Source: Shinella granuli
GTDB lineage: Bacteria > Pseudomonadota > Alphaproteobacteria > Rhizobiales > Rhizobiaceae
NCBI RefSeq assembly: GCF_004341885.1
Contig: NZ_SLVX01000021.1
Location: 1 to 64,000, forward strand
Direction: 5' to 3'
DNA: 64,000 nt
The position numbers were made by a program, and so were the translations under genes. Every line of letters begins with the position of its first letter. Within the stretch, counting starts at the first letter, position 1. The notes beneath the pieces were generated by a model. The model did not search any database, was not told the origin of the DNA, and saw nothing but the letters and a program-made list of their open reading frames with translations. Shown here piece after piece: positions 50,999 through 59,340 of the stretch.

Positions 50999-53092
50999 GT
51001 GGACAACGTGCTTCCGAAGAGCCTCCAGGACAATCCCGAGCTGGGCCGCTGGATTTCCCTCGACGCGCCAGGGGTCGTCGGCATCCGTTCGGGCAAGGTC
51101 GAGCTCGGCCAGGGCATCCTCACGGCCCTTGCCCAGATCGCGGCCGATGAACTCGCGGTCGATCCCGCGCTGGTCGCGCTTGCCCCCTGCGATACCGACC
51201 GGTCGCCGGACGAGGGCATCACCGCCGGCAGCCAGTCCGTCGAGGTTTCGGGCGCATCGATCCGCATGGCGGCGGCGCAGGCGCGCGCGGCCCTCCTCGA
51301 CGCTGCGGCGGTCCGCCTCGGCGTCGACACCGCCGGCCTGTCCTGCCGGGGCGGGAGCATCCTTCTCGACGGCGCACCGACGGGGCTCGACCTCTGGTCG
51401 CTCGCCCCCGATGTCGACTGGCGGCAGCCTGTCAGCGGCAACGTGCCCGTGCGATCCGTCGGCGCCTATTCCGCCGTCGGCGCCAGCCATCCGCGCATCG
51501 ACATGGCGCCGAAGCGCGGCGGCGCCGGTTTCATCCACGACCTTGCCCTGCCGGGGCTCCTGCATGCCCGGGTCGTCCGCCAGCCGTTCCGGCTTGCCCG
51601 CCTCGCCCATGTCGATGACGCATGGCTGCAGCGCCGCCATCCCGGCATCACGGTCCTGCGGAAGAACGATTTCCTCGCCCTTGCGGGACCGGACGAATAT
51701 GGCGTTCACGCCGCACATGCCGAAGCGGACAGGTTCACCACCTGGGAAGAGGTGCCCGGCCTCTGGCGGCCGGCGGAAACGGCGGGGGAGAAGGTCATCC
51801 GGCTCGGCGCGGCAACGCCGTCCGTCGGGACGGGCGGCATCGACGTGCGCTATTCGCGGGCGCATGTCGCCCATGCGTCGATCGGTCCGTCCTGCGCACT
51901 TGCCCGGTTCGATGCCGGCCGCTTGACGGTGTGGAGCCATTCGCAGGGCATTTTCCCGCTCCGCGCGCAGATAGCCGGATGCCTCGGGCTTCAACCGTCC
52001 GCGGTGCGCGTCATTCATGCGCATGGCGCCGGCTGCTACGGCCACAACGGCGCCGACGACGCGGCGCTCGATGCGGCCATCGTTGCGTTGGAGCTGCCGG
52101 GCCGGCCGGTGCGCATAATGTGGTCGCGCGAGGACGAGCTCAGCCGTGGCCCACTGGGGGCCGCCATGTCGACCGGGATCGAGGCCGGGATCGACGCGGC
52201 CGGCAGGGTGGCGTCTTGGCGGCTGTCGGTGCTGAGCGAACCGCATGCCCAGCGCCCGGGTTTCGGCGGCCATGTCAATCTCAGTTCGGCCGAAGCGCTC
52301 GACAGCACCCGCCTGCCCGGCAAGGTCGAGGACCTGCCCGATGCCGCCGGCGGCGGCGCTGCGCGAAACGCGGTGGCGATCTACGATTTCCCGGACCAGC
52401 AGGTGACCGTGCGGCTTGATACGCGCAGCCGTATCCGCACCTCCTCGCTGCGATCGCTGGGTGCGCATCTCAATGTCTTTGCCATCGAATCCGCCATGGA
52501 CGAGCTGGCGGACCTTGCCGGTGCCGATCCGCTGGATTTTCGCCTGCGCCATCTGAAGGATGAACGCTGCCGCGCCGTTCTCCAGGGCGCGGCGGAGATG
52601 AGCGGCTGGCCCGGCAGCCAGCCGGCAGGCGAGGGCCGGGCGCTCGGGATCGCTGCCGCCCGCTACAAGAACAAGGGCGCCTGGCTTGCCGCCGTTGCCG
52701 AGGTCTCGGTGGACGAGGAGGTCAGGCTGGAGCGGCTGTGGCTTTGCGTCGATGTCGGCCTCGTCATCAACCCGCAAGGCGCTCTCAGCCAGATCGAGGG
52801 CGGCGCCATCCAGGCGGCGAGCTGGACCCTCAAGGAAGAGGTGAAGGTCGAGGACGACCGGGTGCCGGCCTTCGACTGGAGCGCCTATCCGATCCTGAAA
52901 TTCTCCGAACTGCCGGAGATCGAGACGCGGTTCATCGTCGATCCGACACGGCCGCCCCTCGGCGCGGGCGAGGCCTCCCAGGGGCCTGTGGCCGCCGCCA
53001 TCGGAAACGCCGCATCCCGCGCGCTCGGCCTGAGGATGCGGGACCTGCCGCTGACGCGGGAGCGGCTGGTCGAGGCGCTGATGAGCGCCTGA
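50999..53092 (+). CDS. Molybdenum hydroxylase, molybdopterin-binding large subunit (NicB/IorB-like)
   Basis: 697 residues. Begins with the nicotinate/isoquinoline dehydrogenase pattern SLQDNPELGRWISLDA, GKVELGQGILTALAQIAADE, DEGITAGSQSVEVSG. Later: VIHAHGAGCYGHNGADDAAL, SRIRTSSLRSLGAHLNVFAI and the catalytic Glu in LGAGEASQGPVAAAIGNAAS. Lacks the cytochrome c domains of Pseudomonas NicB. It should hydroxylate an N-heterocycle or oxidise an aldehyde using water. GTG at 50999 has GGGGAGG at good spacing; GTG at 50993 overlaps the previous stop. Confidence 0.9.
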   Translation: MDNVLPKSLQDNPELGRWISLDAPGVVGIRSGKVELGQGILTALAQIAADELAVDPALVALAPCDTDRSPDEGITAGSQSVEVSGASIRMAAAQARAALLDAAAVRLGVDTAGLSCRGGSILLDGAPTGLDLWSLAPDVDWRQPVSGNVPVRSVGAYSAVGASHPRIDMAPKRGGAGFIHDLALPGLLHARVVRQPFRLARLAHVDDAWLQRRHPGITVLRKNDFLALAGPDEYGVHAAHAEADRFTTWEEVPGLWRPAETAGEKVIRLGAATPSVGTGGIDVRYSRAHVAHASIGPSCALARFDAGRLTVWSHSQGIFPLRAQIAGCLGLQPSAVRVIHAHGAGCYGHNGADDAALDAAIVALELPGRPVRIMWSREDELSRGPLGAAMSTGIEAGIDAAGRVASWRLSVLSEPHAQRPGFGGHVNLSSAEALDSTRLPGKVEDLPDAAGGGAARNAVAIYDFPDQQVTVRLDTRSRIRTSSLRSLGAHLNVFAIESAMDELADLAGADPLDFRLRHLKDERCRAVLQGAAEMSGWPGSQPAGEGRALGIAAARYKNKGAWLAAVAEVSVDEEVRLERLWLCVDVGLVINPQGALSQIEGGAIQAASWTLKEEVKVEDDRVPAFDWSAYPILKFSELPEIETRFIVDPTRPPLGAGEASQGPVAAAIGNAASRALGLRMRDLPLTRERLVEALMSA

Positions 53093-53133
53093 CCGGGATT
53101 CCAGCCCGTTTTCCCTGGTCTGTTATGAGGGGA

Positions 53134-53256
53134 ATGATGAGCGAAATCGAACGCGACGGCATGGAATTCGACGTGGCCATCGCCGGGTCCCGCCTCCCGA
53201 ACGGTTCGCGGAAAAGCGCTCCCCGCGGGCCGACGGGGGCAGTGCTCAACGGCTAG
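53134..53256 (+). pseudogene. Truncated start of an ETF-ubiquinone oxidoreductase gene
   Basis: A 40-codon frame (ATG ATG start, GAGGGGA RBS) whose first 16 residues, MSEIERDGMEFDVAIAG, resemble the start of ETF:ubiquinone oxidoreductase (typically ...MEFDVVIVGAGPAGL). The FAD Gly-rich motif is lost after AIAG and the reading frame runs to a stop at 53254. The intact gene would complete the electron path from EtfBA to ubiquinone; here it appears to have been cut off by a rearrangement near 53190. Similarity judged by eye. Confidence 0.55.
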
Positions 53257-54335
53257 CCTTCCTGCTCCGGCGGATGCGGATGCCCCTCGCGCCGCAGCCG
53301 GCCGCTTTCCCGCAGGGCGGCGACCAGGGATGGCGGCAGGGTTGCCGGCGGCGCATTCCGGTCCGCCGCCATGCGCACATGGCCCGCAGCCTCGTGCGCC
53401 ACCGCAAGAGCGGCCGTGGCGGCGAGGAAGGCGTTCGTCCGGTGCTGGTCCGCAAGGCCGATCTGGGCCGCGTCGATGGCGCGGCCGGCGTCGGCCATCA
53501 TGGCCTGCGCGGCGGCGAGGCGGGCGGACAGCAGGCCGGTTTCGAGGGGATCGCCATGGTCGGCGGCCAGCCGGCGCTCGAATGCACGCCAGCCCGCGCC
53601 GAGCTGCCGGGCGGCTTCCAGAAGAAGCTCCAGCGACTGGGGCACCGCCGCCTCGACGGGCGGGTGCAGCACCGCGTCGGCATCGACGGCGACGTCCTTG
53701 AAGAGAACATGCTCGGCGGACGGGGCGGTCCTGTCCACCGGCTCGCAACTGTTGGCGACATAGTGCAGGCCCTCGATGCGCGTCGCCAGCAGGACGCCCG
53801 CGATCCGGCCGCCGTCGCTGCGCGCCGGCACGAGCAGCCAGTCCGCATGACGGGTGCAGGGCGTACAGAGCGCTTCGCCGCTCAAGCGCCAGGCAAGGCC
53901 GCTTGCGGCAAGCGGCAGGGCATCGGCATCCTGCCCGTTGCGGCGGGCGGTCGCCCGGCAGAGCCGGGCGCCGGCAAGGGCGGCGGAAAACACCACGGAG
54001 CGGTGGCCGTCCGTGCCGTAGCTGCGCAGATGCTCCAGCGCCACGAAATGGGCGGCCAGGATATCGGCCAGCGTCGCCGACTGCGCGGCAGCGGCCGCAC
54101 AGACATCCGCCAGCACCGTGTTGGAAACGTCGATGCCGCCGTGCTCGGTCGGCACGGAGATGCCGAACAGGCCGGAACGGGAAAGGAGATCGAGACGGGC
54201 CTGCGCCGTCTGCGCCGCATCCCCGTTCGCGAAAATGCCGGCAATCGTGCCGGCAACGGTCAACGCCTCGTCTTCGCTGCCGATGACGGCGGCGGTTCGC
54301 GACGGACGGTCGAGCGCTGATGAAATCATACCCAT
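53253..54335 (-). CDS. Acyl-CoA dehydrogenase / SfnB-DszC-like flavoprotein, divergent
   Basis: 360 residues. Recognisable ACAD-fold pieces are LDLLSRSGLFGISVPTEHGG (N-domain), a beta middle domain (RLSGEALCTPCTRHADWLLV, IAGVLLATRIEGLHYV) and a short helical C-domain rich in Ala. Closest in style to SfnB or DszC flavin-dependent oxidoreductases of sulfur and monooxygenase metabolism. It is about 30-40 residues short at the C-terminus and has no partner reductase nearby, so it may be degenerate. Function uncertain. Confidence 0.65.
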   Translation of the reverse strand: MGMISSALDRPSRTAAVIGSEDEALTVAGTIAGIFANGDAAQTAQARLDLLSRSGLFGISVPTEHGGIDVSNTVLADVCAAAAAQSATLADILAAHFVALEHLRSYGTDGHRSVVFSAALAGARLCRATARRNGQDADALPLAASGLAWRLSGEALCTPCTRHADWLLVPARSDGGRIAGVLLATRIEGLHYVANSCEPVDRTAPSAEHVLFKDVAVDADAVLHPPVEAAVPQSLELLLEAARQLGAGWRAFERRLAADHGDPLETGLLSARLAAAQAMMADAGRAIDAAQIGLADQHRTNAFLAATAALAVAHEAAGHVRMAADRNAPPATLPPSLVAALRESGRLRREGHPHPPEQEG

Positions 54336-54402
54336 GTCGTCTGCTCCTCGCGGATTGGCGTTTCAGGGCGCACAGGCTTAACCGGTCAAAAAGATCACAT
54401 TC

Positions 54403-54422
54403 TATAGAGATTGTATAGATTG
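54403..54422. promoter_or_regulatory. TATAGA direct repeats upstream of the SfnB-like gene
   Basis: TATAGAGATTG (54403-54413) followed directly by TATAGATTG (54414-54422) in the 189-bp gap between the SfnB-like gene and the lpd stop. AT-rich and repeated one helical turn apart, so a plausible promoter or operator. Nothing else is seen in this gap. Confidence 0.35.
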
Positions 54423-54524
54423 ATTTTCACGCGACGATCCCGTCGGCAGACCGTACGGTATCACGAACCAAGGCGATCGCCTCCCGAAAATTTATCGCCC
54501 CGTCGGCAAGGGCCGCGTCACCCC

Positions 54525-55928
54525 TCAGCGATGAATGGCGGCCCCGAAAAAGCCGAGGGCGGCCTCCTTGACCGCCTCGCTGTGCGTCGGGTGGGCGTGG
54601 CAGGTATAGGCGATATCCTCCGCCGTCGCGCCGAACTCCATTGCCTGGGCGACCTCGGCGATCATCGTGCCAGCCACCGTCCCGACCATATGGGCGCCGA
54701 GCACGACGCCGCTCGCCTCCTCCGCCAGCAGCTTGACGAACCCCTCCGTGCCGCCATTCGCCTTCGCCCGGCTGTTGGCGCTCATCGGGAAGGTCGAGGC
54801 GCGGTAGGCGATCCCCTCCGCCGTCAGCATCTGCTCGGTCCGACCGACGGACGCCACCTCCGGATCGGTGTAGACGACCACCGGGACGATGGCGGGATTG
54901 ACCATGCCGGGCCGGCCGGCAAGCCGCTCGGCGACGGCGATGCCCTCGTCCTCCGCCCGGTGCGCCAGCATGGGCCCGCGCGTCACGTCGCCGATCGCAT
55001 GGATCCCGTCCGTTTCCGTCCGCCCCTGCGCATCGACCGGTATGAAACCGCCCGCATCCAGGGTGATGCCGGCCGTCTCCAGCCCGAGATCGCCCGTGTT
55101 CGGCCGCCGCCCCGTGGCGACCAGCACGACGTCGGCCGCCAGCTCGGACGCCGTGCCGTCCGCCCCCTTCAGCCGCAAGGTGGCGCCGTCCTCGCGGATA
55201 TCGGCACTGGTAACGGCGGTCGAGGCGAGGATCGTCATGCCCTGGCGCGCCAGGAGCTGTGTCATCGTCGCGCGGATATCGGCATCCATGCCGGGCAGGA
55301 TGCCGTCGGCCACTTCGACGACCGTCACTTGAGCGCCAAGACGCCGCCAGACCGAGCCCAGCTCAAGGCCGATCACCCCGCCGCCGATGACGGCGAGCCG
55401 TTCGGGTATGCGGGGGAGGGACAGCGCGCCGGACGAATCGACCACGACCCCGGCATCGTTGTCCACCGGCACGCCGGCCAGCGCCGCCGGCAGCGAGCCC
55501 GTGGCCACGACGATCGATTTCGCGGCGAACATCCTGCCGCCGATATCGACACGCCCCGGCCCGGCAAGGCGCGCGCGCCCCGACAGGCGGGCGACGCCGT
55601 TCTTGCGGAACAGGAAGTCGATTCCACCCGCCAGCGAGGCGACGGTCGCCTCCTTGCGCGCCATCAGCCGTGCGAGGTCGATGGAGACCGGCCCGGTGTC
55701 GATGCCGAAGCCGGCCATATGGCCGTCGCGGGCGAGCTCCAGCAGATGCGTCGCATGCAGCAGTGTCTTGGAGGGAATGCAGCCGACATTGAGGCAGGTG
55801 CCGCCGAGCGTCGGCCGCGCCTCGACACAGGCCGTCTTCAGGCCGAGTTGCGCGGCACGGATCGCACAGGCATAGCCGCCGGGACCGCCGCCGATCATCA
55901 GCACGTCATAGTCGCCGGAAACATTCAT
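54525..55928 (-). CDS. lpdA: Dihydrolipoamide dehydrogenase (E3 of the BCKDH complex)
   Basis: 467-residue flavoprotein disulfide reductase. FAD motif MIGGGPGGYACAIRAAQLGL, redox pair GGTCLNVGCIPSK, second Rossmann VIGGGVIGLELGSVWRRLGA, FAD-contact AIGDVTRGPMLAHRAEDEG, and C-terminal catalytic HAHPTHSEAVKEAA (His and Glu). Reoxidises the E2 lipoyl arm. ATG overlaps the E2 stop (ATGA), so it is the last gene of the E1-E2-E3 operon. Confidence 0.93.
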   Translation of the reverse strand: MNVSGDYDVLMIGGGPGGYACAIRAAQLGLKTACVEARPTLGGTCLNVGCIPSKTLLHATHLLELARDGHMAGFGIDTGPVSIDLARLMARKEATVASLAGGIDFLFRKNGVARLSGRARLAGPGRVDIGGRMFAAKSIVVATGSLPAALAGVPVDNDAGVVVDSSGALSLPRIPERLAVIGGGVIGLELGSVWRRLGAQVTVVEVADGILPGMDADIRATMTQLLARQGMTILASTAVTSADIREDGATLRLKGADGTASELAADVVLVATGRRPNTGDLGLETAGITLDAGGFIPVDAQGRTETDGIHAIGDVTRGPMLAHRAEDEGIAVAERLAGRPGMVNPAIVPVVVYTDPEVASVGRTEQMLTAEGIAYRASTFPMSANSRAKANGGTEGFVKLLAEEASGVVLGAHMVGTVAGTMIAEVAQAMEFGATAEDIAYTCHAHPTHSEAVKEAALGFFGAAIHR

Positions 55929-57124
55929 TGCGGCCAGCCTTCCAGCGCCGCGACGAAGCGGGTGAGCCATGCATTGGTCTGGTGGCCGTCGAGCGCGCGG
56001 TGGTCGATGGTCAACGAGACATAGGCCATGGGGCGGATCTGGATCGCATCGACGCCGTCGACCTCGCGCACCACCACGCGCTTTTCCAGCCTGCCGACGC
56101 CGAGGATCGCCGATTGCGGCTGGTTGATGATGATGGGCGTGGCGAGAAGCGAGCCGGAGACGCCGTGGTTGGAGATGGTGAAGGTGCCGCCGCGCATGTC
56201 GGCCGGCGTCAGCGTCTTCGCCCGGGCGCGGGCCGTGAGGTCCTGCAGCCGCGCGGCGATGCCGGAAAACGAAAGGTCCTGCGCCGCGCGGATGACGGGC
56301 ACCACCAGCCCGTCATTGCCAAGCGCCGTGCCGATGCCGATATTGACGTTGTCGAACACCTCCAGGCGGTCATCGAACCAGCGGCTGTTGACCTCCGGCA
56401 CCACCTTCATCGCCGCCACGCAGGCCGAGACGATATAGGCCGTGTAGGAGAGCGACACGCCGGACGCGGCGAAGGCCTGCCGGTGCGTCTCGCGGTGCCG
56501 CATGACGGCGGTGAAATCCGCCTCGAACACCGCCGTGACATGCGGCGCGGTCGAGACGGACATCTGCATGTGCTCGGCGATGGCAAGCCGCATCGGCGAA
56601 TGCCGGATCGCCCGCGAGCGCCCTTCGACAGGCGGCGTCTCCGGCCTGGATGGCATGACGGGCGCCGGCGAAGGCCGCGCCCCGCGCGCCGCCTCATGCG
56701 CGGCATCCATGTCGGCCCGCGTCACCCGCCCGCCCTTGCCGGAGCCGTCCACCGTCGCAGGGTCGATGCCGTATTCCTCCGCCGCGCGCCGCACGGCCGG
56801 TGAATAATGGTCCGCGGCCGCCGGCATCCTCCCGGGTTCCGGCCGGGCGGCAGCGACAACGGGCTCGGAGGCACCAGCCTCTTCCTGCCGGATGCGGCCG
56901 AGCACGGCGCCGGGTTCGGCCTTTTCGCCGCCCTGCATCAGGATCTCGCTGAGGATGCCGGCGACGGGCGCGGGGATCTCCTGCGTCACCTTGTCGGTTT
57001 CGAGCTCCACGAGCGGATCGTCGGGCGCCACCCTCTCGCCCACCGCCTTCAGCCAGTTGCGCACGACCGCCTTGGTGCCTTCCTGCTCGGCAGGCGCGAG
57101 AACGTCGATCATCACCCCCGCCAT
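55925..57124 (-). CDS. bkdB: Branched-chain 2-oxoacid dehydrogenase E2 (dihydrolipoyl acyltransferase)
   Basis: 399 residues in three domains. One lipoyl domain at the N-terminus (lipoylated Lys in ELETDKVTQEIPAPVAG), a peripheral subunit-binding domain (YSPAVRRAAEEYGIDPATVD, GSGKGGRVTRADM) and a catalytic domain ending in HRALDGHQTNAWL (His-x3-Asp-Gly motif). Pro/Ala-rich linkers separate them. Builds the core of the complex. 3 bp separate it from the E1 gene. Confidence 0.9.
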   Translation of the reverse strand: MAGVMIDVLAPAEQEGTKAVVRNWLKAVGERVAPDDPLVELETDKVTQEIPAPVAGILSEILMQGGEKAEPGAVLGRIRQEEAGASEPVVAAARPEPGRMPAAADHYSPAVRRAAEEYGIDPATVDGSGKGGRVTRADMDAAHEAARGARPSPAPVMPSRPETPPVEGRSRAIRHSPMRLAIAEHMQMSVSTAPHVTAVFEADFTAVMRHRETHRQAFAASGVSLSYTAYIVSACVAAMKVVPEVNSRWFDDRLEVFDNVNIGIGTALGNDGLVVPVIRAAQDLSFSGIAARLQDLTARARAKTLTPADMRGGTFTISNHGVSGSLLATPIIINQPQSAILGVGRLEKRVVVREVDGVDAIQIRPMAYVSLTIDHRALDGHQTNAWLTRFVAALEGWPQ

Positions 57125-57127
57125 CGT

Positions 57128-59218
57128 TCAGAACTCCAGCAGGGCATCGATCTTGGCCCGGATCCGCCCCGCAGAGGGCACCGCCCAGTCGAGCAGGACG
57201 GGATTGTGCGGGCTCGGTATGTCCGGCATCGTCAGCCGCGAGACGGGCGCATCGAGATCCATGAAGGCCTCGTCGGCGACGACGGCGGCGATCTCCGCGC
57301 CGAAGCCGGCGGTGCCGAGATCCTCGTGCACGATGAGGCAGCGGCGCGTGCGCCGGACGGAGGACAGCACGGCCTCCCTGTCCCACGGCACCAGGGTGCG
57401 CAGGTCGATGACATCGGCGGAAATGCCCTCCGCCGCGTCCTCGCAGCGATGCACCATGGCACCCCAGGTGACGAGCGTGATCGCCTCGCCGCGGCGCGTG
57501 AAACTCGCCTTGCCGAAGGGCAGCGCGAAATCGTCGCCCGGATAGGGCCGCCGCGCCCAGGCATGGTCCAGCATGGCGCGGTGCTCGAAGAAGATCACCG
57601 GATCGTTGCCGCGAAGGCCGGTGCGCAGCAGCCCGACCGCATCGGCGGCATTGGAGGGGACCGCCACCTTCCAGCCGGGCTGGTGCACGAAGGCCACCTC
57701 GTTCGTCTGGCTGTGCCACGGGTCGCCGCATTTGAAATAGCCGCCGGGCATGCGCAGCACCATCGGCGCGGCAAAGCGGTTGTTGGTGCGCCAGCGGATC
57801 GTGCCGCAATCGTTGATCTGCTCGGTGGCGGGCTCGGCATATTTGCGGAACTGGATCTCCGGCACCGGCATCAGCCCCGCCAGCGCCATGCCCACCGCCC
57901 GCCCGACAATGCCTTCCTCCGACAGCGACGTATCGAACACCCGCGCGCGGCCGAACTTTTCCTGGAGGCCGAGCGTGACCGCATGCACGCCCCCCTTGGG
58001 GCCGATATCCTCGCCGAACAGCACGACGCGCTCGTTGATCGAAAGCTCATGGTCGAGCGTGCGGCGAATGGCCGTGACCATGTTGATACGCTGGCCTTCC
58101 GATGCCGCCACCGCGGTGGTTTGCGGCGGCGTGTAGCCATGGCGCACCTGCCCGCCCATCGCCTGCACCTCACCCTCGAAGAAGACATGCCGCGTCACCG
58201 TCTCGGGAACGGCCGCCGGGCGTGCCTCGGCGGCGATGCGCGCGGTTTCCGCCGCCGCTCTTGCATCCGCATCCGCCGTCTCCCATTCCGCCTCGCTGAG
58301 CACGGCCGGCACGATATGGTCCTTCAGGCGCGGCAACGGGTCCCGCGCCCATTCGCTGCGCACGACCGCCTCGCTCTTGTAGGCTTGCGTATCCTGGAAA
58401 CTGTGGCCCTGAAGGCGCGGCACGGTAAGGCGCAGCAGCGCCGGCGCGCGCGCCTCGCGCACATGCTCGACCGCAGCGGCGGTCAGCCGGGCGGCGGCGG
58501 CCGGATCGGTGCCGTCGCCCTCGAAGATCGTCAGGTTCTGCCAGCCGGAAAGGTTGGCCGCGATATTGCCGCCGGGCGTCTGGATCGTCGAGGGAACGGA
58601 GATGCCGTAGCCGTTGTCCTCGATGTAGAACAGCATCGGCAGGGTCTGCGTGGTGGCGATGGTCAGCGCCGACCAGAAGCCGTTCGAGGCGACCGAGCCG
58701 TCACCGCCGAGCACCACGGCGATGCTCCGTTCGTAGTCCGCCTTGCCCAGCGTCTCGGCATAATATTTCACCGCCTGCGCCCAGCCCGCCGTCGGCGTAT
58801 ACTGCGCCCCGACGCCGCCGCACATCGGCAGGGCGGAGGCGCCGTCGCGGTTCGGATGGTTGAAGACGACGCCGATGTCGCGCCCGTCGGAATAGCCACC
58901 GGCCCGGCCCATGGCGGAACCGAGCGCATCCGCGGGATCGACGCCGAGCGACAGCAGCAGCGGGCGGGAGCGATAATAGCCGCAGGTCGCGTCATGCCGG
59001 TCGGTCAGGAGACAGCCGAGCATGATCTGCGCCATGTCGTGGCCGCGCGCGGAAAACTGGTAGAGCACCTTCCTTTCCGGCACGAGGCGGGTTTCCTCCA
59101 TCTCGTCGAGCGCGCGCGACAGATGCACGAGATAGGCGATGCGCTTCCAGTCGACGGTATCATCCGGCGCATTCCTGGCAGCGGACCTGACGACGGTTTT
59201 GAGTGCGACCTGCGCCAT
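57128..59218 (-). CDS. Branched-chain 2-oxoacid dehydrogenase E1, fused alpha and beta subunits
   Basis: 696 residues. The N-terminal half is an E1 alpha (TPP motif GGDGSVASNGFWSALTIATT, then EDNGYGIS). The C-terminal half, from about residue 365, is an E1 beta (TAIRRTLDHELSINERVVLF, GEDIGPKGGVHAVTLGL, PGGYFKCGDPWHSQTNEVAF). Most organisms encode these as two proteins. It oxidatively decarboxylates 2-oxo acids from valine, leucine and isoleucine; exact specificity is inferred from the operon and the Lrp-type regulator. Confidence 0.88.
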   Translation of the reverse strand: MAQVALKTVVRSAARNAPDDTVDWKRIAYLVHLSRALDEMEETRLVPERKVLYQFSARGHDMAQIMLGCLLTDRHDATCGYYRSRPLLLSLGVDPADALGSAMGRAGGYSDGRDIGVVFNHPNRDGASALPMCGGVGAQYTPTAGWAQAVKYYAETLGKADYERSIAVVLGGDGSVASNGFWSALTIATTQTLPMLFYIEDNGYGISVPSTIQTPGGNIAANLSGWQNLTIFEGDGTDPAAAARLTAAAVEHVREARAPALLRLTVPRLQGHSFQDTQAYKSEAVVRSEWARDPLPRLKDHIVPAVLSEAEWETADADARAAAETARIAAEARPAAVPETVTRHVFFEGEVQAMGGQVRHGYTPPQTTAVAASEGQRINMVTAIRRTLDHELSINERVVLFGEDIGPKGGVHAVTLGLQEKFGRARVFDTSLSEEGIVGRAVGMALAGLMPVPEIQFRKYAEPATEQINDCGTIRWRTNNRFAAPMVLRMPGGYFKCGDPWHSQTNEVAFVHQPGWKVAVPSNAADAVGLLRTGLRGNDPVIFFEHRAMLDHAWARRPYPGDDFALPFGKASFTRRGEAITLVTWGAMVHRCEDAAEGISADVIDLRTLVPWDREAVLSSVRRTRRCLIVHEDLGTAGFGAEIAAVVADEAFMDLDAPVSRLTMPDIPSPHNPVLLDWAVPSAGRIRAKIDALLEF

Positions 59219-59276
59219 GGTTTCCTCCCGCAGATATACAGTGGTGGAAAGTATAGGCCGCCTCAGCCGAAAAATC

Positions 59277-59313
59277 GTTTCAAACAGGCGGTGTTTTGCG
59301 ATAGGAATGAAAC
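59277..59313. promoter_or_regulatory. Divergent bkd / lrp promoter region with GTTTCA inverted pair
   Basis: GTTTCA (59277-59282) and TGAAAC (59308-59313) face each other across 25 bp in the 122-bp gap between the E1 gene and the Lrp-family gene. The interval is AT-rich. Lrp/BkdR proteins bind several loosely spaced AT-rich sites, so this is a reasonable but unproven target. Confidence 0.4.
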
Positions 59314-59340
59314 ATACTCATCACATTCATGGGATTTTCG

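Noticed and set aside
54525-56024. Plus-strand 537-codon frame opposite the lpd gene
   Set aside because: Shadow frame; the minus-strand product has all dihydrolipoamide dehydrogenase motifs.
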